In this document: positions 57,411-64,000 of the stretch, in pieces
Numbering within the stretch: position 1 is the first letter of the stretch
Layout: every line of letters starts with the position of its first letter
Source: Nitzschia putrida
Lineage: Eukaryota; Bacillariophyta; Bacillariophyceae; Bacillariales; Bacillariaceae
DNA length: 64,000 bases
Assembly: GCA_016586335.1 (NCBI GenBank)
Contig: BLYE01000007.1
Coordinates: 248,001-312,000, forward strand
Direction: 5' to 3'
Made by a program: the position numbers and the translations under genes
The notes under the pieces: generated by a model
What the model saw: only the letters and a program-made list of their open reading frames with translations
Told to the model about the DNA's origin: nothing
Databases searched by the model: none

Positions 57411-59717
57411 ATGGCGTCTATTGTTTCCAATGGAGCATATTCGGATACCGGCGATGAGTCGATTGAAGAGAGCTACATCAAGGATGATTTTACATCTCCA
57501 ACAGTGAAACATTCCATGAGTGACGAGATCACCGTGCATACTGCCTTGACGGAAGGACTGTCTAGTGTGGAACATTCACCGGCACTCCTGTTGGACTCTT
57601 CCACTGTATCTCGACCTCACAAATCACATTCACGGCGTCGGAGCCGATCGGGTTCCGTGTCTGGGCTGTCGAACGAGAATCTGGAAGCCAGTCAAGAAAT
57701 TTCCATTCAATCATCGCCTGCTCCCAACACGCCGACAAGAGATGGTACCAGATCACCATCCGTTTCTCGTCGTCAACTTCTCCGACATGGGAGTGGCTCG
57801 GGTCGGTTTCTTGTAGGCTCACCCCCAACATATCGTCACGAACCTTCTATTCGAGATCTCATGTTGAATTCCAGTCGGGATGAAGGAGCTGATCCAGAGA
57901 CATCATCGAACGACAATCCAAGTACAGCACCAACAAACGGTCGAAAGACTGGAATCATTTCCAAAAGTGTCCGCAAGAAATCAGATCCCAAGCTTCGACC
58001 AAAAGGCCTCAAACAGAAACATAGCAATGGAAACAGCAATTCTTCAGATTCGCTTCCCACGCCCTCTCGCAGCAAAAGTCGCGGTCGGAGACGGAGTATG
58101 CTTGGAGGGCACAGTGGAGAATTGGGAGATGGATCAAAACGAGCTGGCATGACTCGAAGTGTTTCACGTAGCAACTCGAGAGAACCCAACAAGGAAGCAG
58201 TACATGGTGGAAGAGCGCCCAGACGAAACTCGGCTCTGGGTTCGAATGCTGGTGGTGGAACATCCCCGGGGCCTCATCGCAGTTCACGCTGGAGACCAAG
58301 GCCCAAGAGCCAAGAGCGAGACTTACTGTCACCACGGGCACGTAGCTTGACTCGACGTCAATTGGATTTGGCAGCAAAGAGCCCTGACAGCGCCGGTCCA
58401 TCGCCTCTCGGAAAAAGTCGTAGCAACCCTGCAATGATGATTCCTTTGGGGCTTCGAGGACGTCGATCGTCTGTAAAGAATTTGGCCAATGCAGAATTCC
58501 CGCTTGTATCCCCTCGGTCATCCAGCTTGCCACGCCGAAAGTCCTTGGCACGAAGTATCCGACACCACGACGAGATCGACGGAACTATGATACCTTCAGC
58601 GGTAAATTTGGAGGATGCTTCTGTCATGACTGGCACGGATTCTCGGAGTCCAGGTTCCATTAGCCACTCACGTAGGAAGTCGATGCCGCGCATTTCACAG
58701 CTTCATGATGACGAGCCTGAAGGCTTAAGCCCTCCTCCTGCACCATCAAGAGACGATGACTCTGCAATGCAAAGGGCGACATCCCGGAGCCCGCGTCCAG
58801 GGGCTAAGAAGACAGGCTCAAGGTCGTCTAAGCGTCATGATGATGGTGATCGAAATCATCATCATGAAGACCATACTTCGACGAACAGAGCAGAGTCTCG
58901 GAGCCCCAAACTCAGCTCTTCACGTAGAAAATCTATTCCGAGAAGCGCCAGACTGCAGGAAGAATTGGGTGGGATGATGTCGCCCTCGATTTCTTCCAAA
59001 GGAGATGGCTCTGTTGTTTCACCTGCTGTGGAATCTCCAAATCAGAGAATGACTACCGGTAGCCATGCTCGCAGGTTGTCGATGCCCCAAAACAGCCGAT
59101 ATCCCGATGATACGGAGGTAAAGGGGGATATGCCCCCTGCCATGCCTCGCCAAGGAAATAGCTTTGTTCGTGAAGCTCCTCAACGAAACTCATCCTCCAG
59201 CCGACTTGCCGTCAAACAGCACAATGGTACCGACGGTAAATCGCGCCGCCCTGAAGGAGATGGGTTTGTTCGTCAGCCACCCCCACGAAATATGTCGAAC
59301 AAGCGCATGTCAATGCGTCAGCTGCAAAATAGTGAAGGTCGACAGGGTGTGGATGCGAATTCGACCAACGAAAACGATTCACCTCCGTCCATGCATAGGA
59401 AAGATGCCGGATTTGCTCGTCAACCACCTCAACGAAATATGTCAAACAAGCGTATGTCTCTCCGGAAACTGGAAACGAGCGAAGGTGGATCGGGTTTGGA
59501 AGCACCTTCGACCAACGAAGGTGATGGTACTCCTCCACCATTTGTTCGCCAACCTCCTCAACGCAAAATGTCACATCGACGCATTTCTGTTCGACAACTT
59601 GACGTAAGTGATGGGGCAGCTCCAAGTGGAAGACCAGGTTTGGACCCAAACAATCAAAACTTTCAAATGACGAGGGCGGCCTCTTTCCGTCTGATTTCAG
59701 GAGTGGAAGGCCTCTAA
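57411..59717 (+). CDS. Long Ser/Arg-rich disordered protein with C-terminal repeats
   Basis: 768 residues, nearly all Ser, Arg, Pro, Gly and acidic residues, with many RRxS and SPR phosphorylation-type motifs (SHSRRRSRSGSVSG; SRSPKLSSSRRKSIPRS). Three diverged C-terminal repeats of about 45-50 residues start with FVRQPPPRNMSNKRMSMRQL, FARQPPQRNMSNKRMSLRKL and FVRQPPQRKMSHRRISVRQL. No folded domain, signal peptide or membrane helix is seen. The pattern suits a phosphorylated linker protein such as a cytoskeleton or RNA-associated one, but nothing in the sequence decides this. Codon-level continuity over 2.3 kb makes coding secure. Confidence 0.8.
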   Translation: MASIVSNGAYSDTGDESIEESYIKDDFTSPTVKHSMSDEITVHTALTEGLSSVEHSPALLLDSSTVSRPHKSHSRRRSRSGSVSGLSNENLEASQEISIQSSPAPNTPTRDGTRSPSVSRRQLLRHGSGSGRFLVGSPPTYRHEPSIRDLMLNSSRDEGADPETSSNDNPSTAPTNGRKTGIISKSVRKKSDPKLRPKGLKQKHSNGNSNSSDSLPTPSRSKSRGRRRSMLGGHSGELGDGSKRAGMTRSVSRSNSREPNKEAVHGGRAPRRNSALGSNAGGGTSPGPHRSSRWRPRPKSQERDLLSPRARSLTRRQLDLAAKSPDSAGPSPLGKSRSNPAMMIPLGLRGRRSSVKNLANAEFPLVSPRSSSLPRRKSLARSIRHHDEIDGTMIPSAVNLEDASVMTGTDSRSPGSISHSRRKSMPRISQLHDDEPEGLSPPPAPSRDDDSAMQRATSRSPRPGAKKTGSRSSKRHDDGDRNHHHEDHTSTNRAESRSPKLSSSRRKSIPRSARLQEELGGMMSPSISSKGDGSVVSPAVESPNQRMTTGSHARRLSMPQNSRYPDDTEVKGDMPPAMPRQGNSFVREAPQRNSSSSRLAVKQHNGTDGKSRRPEGDGFVRQPPPRNMSNKRMSMRQLQNSEGRQGVDANSTNENDSPPSMHRKDAGFARQPPQRNMSNKRMSLRKLETSEGGSGLEAPSTNEGDGTPPPFVRQPPQRKMSHRRISVRQLDVSDGAAPSGRPGLDPNNQNFQMTRAASFRLISGVEGL

Positions 59718-59853
59718 GCATTGTTGGGAGCTATTTCTTGCACTGCGTAGATGGCACCTGGATGAGTTTTGAGTAGTTGTGGATTGATGCAAAGGCGAGA
59801 TTTTGGATGTGACAAAAAGTAGAAGTTAAACTCGTAACTCAATCCCTATTATG

Positions 59854-61137
59854 CTACCAGTGAAAATGACGCAACACAGCTTTCGGTAGCACACGAGTAC
59901 CTTCAGCGTAGGTACCCGTTCTTTGGTTGAACTCATTGATGATGGTGGTACACGAATTGGCCAATTCATCGTCATCACAATCGGCAACCTTAGATTTGTC
60001 ACCTGTAGATTTTGCAATATGTTGTTCCAAGTCTGTTTGATGAACTCCGTCTCCTGTTACCCAAATTGTATCCATTCCTGCATTCGCACCACCAAACATG
60101 TCCGTTTCCAGTGCATCTCCAATCATACATGCCCTTTCCGTGGATGTCAGACCGCATCGCTCAATGGCAAGCTGATAGACCCGTGGGAATGGCTTTCCCA
60201 TATAATGAATCAACTCTTTTGGTTGGGAAGTGAAAGACGTCAATTGCATTTCATAGTCAACTGCAATCGTCCCCGGCATGGGTGTACGAAGGGCTCCAGG
60301 TACCAACTTGTCTGGGTTGGCAACCACCATGGGTAACTGTCGTTGGGCAGCATGTTCTAGAACCCTTTTGTAAATGTGGGCATAGTCGTCTGTCTCACAG
60401 GTTCGAGAATGTACACGATGGGCTTCTTCGTCAAAGAGAACGGCCGTCCCTCGTGCCAAAATCAAGTCAGCTTGTTCCACACTGGACAGTGTCCATCCAC
60501 ATTGCTCCACAAACTCTTTATCCCCATCTCCATTTCCAAAACAAAACAACTTTTTGGAAGCCGATGGAACTTGGGTTGTCAAAAAATCATAGGTCACTTC
60601 TCCAGACGTCAATACATGTTGGAACATGGAAGTGTCAAAACCAAGCTTTTTTAACATGACCAAACTGCGATCATAGCCTTTGGAAGAGTTGGAAAGCAGT
60701 ACAAACTGTTTTTTGTTGGAAGATTGTTTCATTTGCGCAAGAGTCTGTAAGACGCCTTCATATGGAGTGGATCCATCATGCAGAACGCCCCTGACAAAGA
60801 CATCGAGCAAGGGCTTGGATGAGGCTCAGGTATCTACCGGCAGGGTGGGTAGGTGTGTGACCACTACATTCCCAACAATCACGTACCACATATCAATAAG
60901 AAAAGTATCATATTTATCCACCAATTCTCGTACACCCGATAGAATGCGAATATCCTTGGGAGAGACAAGGTTCGAGCTAATAGTTGAGGAAGTCATCATG
61001 AATTTAGGAGACGCTGAAGGAAAGCGCTTATGGAGTAGGGAGAGACTCGTAGGAGCGAGAATAAACGAAGAAGCCAAATGAAAAAGGGAAAACCACGAGA
61101 AGAGAACCTGAAGAGACAGCACTACACCTAGGTTCAT
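59854..61137 (-). CDS. Plastid-type HAD class IIA hydrolase, 2 exons
   Basis: Exon 1 is 61137-60887 and exon 2 is 60790-59854. The 96-bp intron has GTACGT...GTCAG ends, phase 2, and the product is 395 residues. Residues 1-25 form a signal peptide ending in an ASSF-ILAP site (ASAFAP type), so plastid import is likely. The HAD nucleophile region DTFLIDMWGVLHDG is formed only after splicing, because the intron splits the Trp codon. Later motifs are VLLSNSSKGYD (motif II Ser), the cap region, VVANPDKLVPGAL, YMGKPFPRVYQLA (Lys) and IGDALETDMFGGANAGMDTI (motif IV). The order matches HAD-IIA phosphatases such as the TIGR01459 and NagD groups. Substrate unknown. Confidence 0.88.
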
Positions 61138-61461
61138 ACTCTTTCGAAACAAGAAGTGCAAAACCAGGTAAGAGGGGTTTAACACTGGTGGATTCGATGA
61201 GCCTCGGCCTTTCGCCTTGGCCTCGGTCGTTGTCCGATAATTTTGTCCGTTTACTTTGGGGCGGACCACGACTGACGGTAGAACACAAGCACGTACGACC
61301 TACAGTCGGGAATCTGTTCACGTTTGAATGACGCGCTGCAAGATCGACCTCCACGACTAAACTTGCGACACCAACGGAATCCCCACAACAACAACATCAT
61401 TTCCATTATAGTGAATCCTCCCTTGTTACTCGCTGTCATTTTATTAAAAGAAACAACGACC
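61138..61461. promoter_or_regulatory. Divergent intergenic region (HAD hydrolase / 11-residue repeat gene)
   Basis: 324 bp between head-to-head genes, presumably both promoters and leaders. The frame upstream of 61462 is open but unlike the mature protein. No named element. Confidence 0.4.
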
Positions 61462-62439
61462 ATGTTCCCAAGAGCTTGTTCCAAGTTGGGACGCCTCCAA
61501 TCTGCTATTACCATAAGTGGAACGTCTGCTAGATCTTTTGGATCCCTTCAGAGAGCTCCATGCACGAACACACCCTTATATTTGGTGTCAGCTACGCCTC
61601 GCTACAGCAACTGTGGCTCCCTACAGACTAGAAGATTCGCTTCGGGTGGCAGTTGGGCGGATCGAATGAAGCAGGCTGCTGCGGATGCTGCTCAACGAAC
61701 CAGCGATGCTGCCAAGCAAGCTGTGAACGCTGGCACTCAGCGTGCCTCGCAAGCTCTTTCTGACCAGGCCAACAAGGCATCGCAAGCATTGTCTCAACAA
61801 GCAGATAAGGCCTCTCAAGCATTGTCTAGTCAAGCTAATAAGGCAACTCAGGCATTGTCTCAACAAGCAGACAAGGCTACGCAAGCTTTGTCCAATCAGG
61901 CTAACAAAGCAACACAGGCCCTAGCGGATCAAGCCAACAAGGCCTACAAACGCGGTGCTACAGCCACAACAGATGCCTTGAAATCGACATCTGCCTCTGT
62001 CACTCAACAAGTTTCCAAGACTTCCGAAGCTGCCAAAGAAAAGACGTACAAAGCGGCCAAAGATACTTCCGAAAAGATTAAGGATTCCACCTTTGGTGTC
62101 TGGAACCGAGCCCTCACGTTCGGAGAGCGAGTGGCGCGATGGTTCTTTTGGTGGTCCCTGGCTGCAATTGGTGTGTACGCCATGGCGACGGCTGTCCCAA
62201 CGGCTCTCATTCGATATACATTTACCTCTCAACCCAAGTTGACGCCTGCCCCTTCGGCTCCTGCTCCCAGTGCACCTGCCCCATCGACATCTTCGCCGGA
62301 AGATGCCCCAACAGCTTCGTCGACATCTTGGCCTTGGCAGTCTTCCCCCGAGGCAAAGCCCCCACAACCAGAGCCCCAAGTGTCGGATGGAACCACTATT
62401 TGGTGGAATTCTTGGTCTCCTGAAAGCAAGGACTCGTAA
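61462..62439 (+). CDS. Membrane protein with 11-residue amphipathic repeats, probably mitochondrial
   Basis: 325 residues from ATG 61462 (MFPRACSKLGRLQSAITISG). The Arg/Ser-rich, acid-free N-terminus up to TRRFASGGSW looks like a mitochondrial presequence. Residues about 70-160 contain six tandem 11-residue repeats of the QALSxQAxKAx type, flanked by looser ones (AAQRTSDAAKQAVNAGTQRA; SEAAKEKTYKAAKDTSEKIK). Such 11-mers form amphipathic helices in LEA, synuclein and apolipoprotein families. A membrane helix follows (VARWFFWWSLAAIGVYAMAT), then a Pro/Ser/Ala tail. A role in shaping or protecting a membrane is inference only. Confidence 0.75.
   Translation: MFPRACSKLGRLQSAITISGTSARSFGSLQRAPCTNTPLYLVSATPRYSNCGSLQTRRFASGGSWADRMKQAAADAAQRTSDAAKQAVNAGTQRASQALSDQANKASQALSQQADKASQALSSQANKATQALSQQADKATQALSNQANKATQALADQANKAYKRGATATTDALKSTSASVTQQVSKTSEAAKEKTYKAAKDTSEKIKDSTFGVWNRALTFGERVARWFFWWSLAAIGVYAMATAVPTALIRYTFTSQPKLTPAPSAPAPSAPAPSTSSPEDAPTASSTSWPWQSSPEAKPPQPEPQVSDGTTIWWNSWSPESKDS
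61735..61932 (+). repeat. Six tandem 33-bp coding repeats
   Basis: Encodes QALSDQANKAS, QALSQQADKAS, QALSSQANKAT, QALSQQADKAT, QALSNQANKAT and QALADQANKAY in sequence. The alternating N/D pattern suggests an older 66-bp duplication of a two-unit block. Confidence 0.85.
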
Positions 62440-62566
62440 ACTCGAGTTCCGTCCTCCGTGCTACTAGTATTTCTAGAATCTTGAGTAGGTCTTTGTTGAT
62501 GAACTATGACTGCTCAGAGATCTGAAAGTCTATATTGGTCCTGATTACTTTATGCATATTTCTAAT

Positions 62567-64000
62567 CTATTCGGATTCGGTTGGCTCTGAGGAGGTATCG
62601 AAAGATTGATTCTTGCCATCGGACTTGTCGGCTAGGACCTTGTGAGACAAGAGCCAAAACGTTGAAAGAGTTCCCTTCCCTTTCACGTCGACCTCATTTT
62701 CGCGCTGTTGTATCCAGTGTGATTTACCTGCCGCTTCAAGCAACTTCGCTGTGCTAGAAGAAACTTGGATTCTGGTCGGTTCCCCCGTACTCTCCATTCG
62801 AGCTGCCATGTTTACTGTATCGCCAAACAACTGGAAGCGTGCCTTTGCTCCTCTCAAAACTCCTGCAATCACCGGGCCACTGTGAAGGCCAGTTCGAACT
62901 TGCAGGGTTTTTGTCTCTGGACCAAGTTGTGCTGCCAAATGTTCCGTCACCCGATCGGCTTTCCTGATGCACCCAGATACAAACTCAGCCATTAGGAGAG
63001 CGTGTTTGTCCGTTGCATTTGGAAGGCCTGTTACAGCCACATAGCAGTCGCCTATTGTCTCTACTTTGAAGACGTCAAGGCTCTTTGCACTCTTATCAAA
63101 TGACTTGTAGAGGGTTTCAAGCAACTTGAAGACTTGCCAAGGTTCACGCTGTGATGCCCAATGCGTAAAGCCCACCAAATCTATGAATGCTACAGTGCAG
63201 TCCACATATAGGTCAGCGATTGCCATGTCCCGTCCTGAGGTCTCGGTGACGTTTTGCTGCTCGAATTTCTCCGGCACATTCTTGAATTCTTTCCTCGCCT
63301 TTTGAGTGCAGTTGTTCTTATTCTCGTCATCCAAACCCTTGTATAAACGATCATGCACTTCTGCTGGGAAGAGCGAGGCAACCACGGCCCCAGAGGTCTG
63401 TGCTGACCGCAATACCAGACGTTGGCGCCGTTCGACAAGATGATCATATAAAAGGAAGACGGAGCACGTGAATAAGAACATTCCTGCGAGGGTAAAGGCG
63501 AAACGACGAGGTTGGTTCGTCACATAGTGTACTTCCAAGGACTCAGTTGGGAAAATATGAAGACGATACAAGCACTCGCCCTCGGCGGCATCCTCAGGTT
63601 TGACGTTGGCCTTGAAAGGACCATAGCCGGTGACCACTTCCATGTGGCTGTACGCTTCATCCACTTGCATTCCCTGGCCAATGTAAACGGCATCCTTACC
63701 ATTGATCTGGTATGTGAAGCTTTGATTGCAAGTATTCTCGAGGACAACATCGATCCCGGTATCATCTTCGGAGAGGATGCCTTCAAAGTACACTTGCCAG
63801 TACAGATAAGATGTGAGCTCCGCCACCAGTGATGCGTCATCGTCGAATGAATCAAACACTGGCACGTATAGATCTGAGACTGGACCATACTCATATTCCG
63901 TGAGGTTTGAATTCCCATGTTTCAGGAACAAGTTGAGGGCAACTTTCTTCCCATACGTCCTCGGGTCACTGCTATCCGCATAATCCCATGCTTCAGTAAC
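62567..64000 (-). CDS. Receptor-like class III nucleotide cyclase, 5' end cut by the window edge
   Basis: 477 residues are visible, in frame from 64000 with no start, so the gene continues to the right. About 175 residues of extracellular type contain IDVVLENTCNQSFTYQINGK. One membrane helix follows (FAFTLAGMFLFTCSVFLLYD), then a short linker helix (ASLFPAEVHDRLYKGL). The catalytic domain has metal-binding Asp in VAFIDLVGFT and IGDCY, the transition-state pair in FGDTVNMAARMEST, and KVETIGD. The base-choice residues read Glu in KVETIGD and Gln in RFQLFGDTVN. Guanylate cyclases normally show Glu and Cys, adenylate cyclases Lys and Asp. It should make cGMP or cAMP at the plasma membrane; the mixed pair leaves the base open. 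Confidence 0.9.
   Translation of the reverse strand, partial: VTEAWDYADSSDPRTYGKKVALNLFLKHGNSNLTEYEYGPVSDLYVPVFDSFDDDASLVAELTSYLYWQVYFEGILSEDDTGIDVVLENTCNQSFTYQINGKDAVYIGQGMQVDEAYSHMEVVTGYGPFKANVKPEDAAEGECLYRLHIFPTESLEVHYVTNQPRRFAFTLAGMFLFTCSVFLLYDHLVERRQRLVLRSAQTSGAVVASLFPAEVHDRLYKGLDDENKNNCTQKARKEFKNVPEKFEQQNVTETSGRDMAIADLYVDCTVAFIDLVGFTHWASQREPWQVFKLLETLYKSFDKSAKSLDVFKVETIGDCYVAVTGLPNATDKHALLMAEFVSGCIRKADRVTEHLAAQLGPETKTLQVRTGLHSGPVIAGVLRGAKARFQLFGDTVNMAARMESTGEPTRIQVSSSTAKLLEAAGKSHWIQQRENEVDVKGKGTLSTFWLLSHKVLADKSDGKNQSFDTSSEPTESE

Overview
The window looks like nuclear DNA of a photosynthetic stramenopile, most likely a diatom. Genes are dense, on both strands, and mostly single-exon. The few introns are short (77-102 bp) with GT-AG ends. 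Several proteins begin with a signal peptide followed by an aromatic residue at the predicted cleavage site, the ASAFAP-type plastid leader of organisms with complex red-lineage plastids (glutamate-1-semialdehyde aminomutase, a HAD hydrolase, possibly two others). The species is inferred from gene content, not proven.

Layout. 1-1.7 kb: a left-truncated unknown gene and a small helical-repeat protein. 1.7-4.6 kb: gene-poor. 4.6-18.4 kb: one uninterrupted 13.8-kb reading frame for a 4593-residue acidic repeat protein, the most unusual object here. 18.7-20.1 kb: a Serinc membrane protein. 20.1-22.5 kb: gene-poor. 22.5-27.2 kb: two tandem membrane leucine-rich-repeat (LRR) genes, each with phase-1 introns. 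27.5-35.7 kb: a GT23-like glycosyltransferase, a COPI-associated-type membrane protein, an unknown secreted or plastid protein, the Cbf5/dyskerin pseudouridine synthase, and an exostosin-like GT47 enzyme. 35.8-39.1 kb: a divergent pair of paralogues of unknown family. 39.2-43.6 kb: a secreted Cys-rich protein with a Bacteroidetes-like domain, a membrane-anchored aspartic protease and peptidyl-tRNA hydrolase 2. 43.8-47.0 kb: a three-repeat MYB protein. 48.2-53.7 kb: plastid glutamate-1-semialdehyde aminomutase, a LUC7-like splicing factor lacking most zinc ligands, a TIM-barrel hydrolase-like protein and a small membrane protein. 53.8-64 kb: APH-1, a coiled-coil/PDZ-like protein, a Ser/Arg-rich disordered protein, a plastid-type HAD-IIA phosphatase, an 11-residue-repeat membrane protein and a receptor-like nucleotide cyclase cut by the right edge.

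There is no operon logic. Genes sit in ordinary eukaryotic head-to-head, head-to-tail and convergent arrangements with 150-600 bp gaps. Membrane and secretory functions are frequent (Serinc, LRR, GT23/GT47, COPI-associated, APH-1, aspartic protease). The basic cell machinery genes (Cbf5, PTH2, LUC7-like, GSA aminomutase) are ordinary single loci. I saw no rRNA, tRNA, CRISPR or intact transposon. All family calls come from reading motifs; no database search was run.
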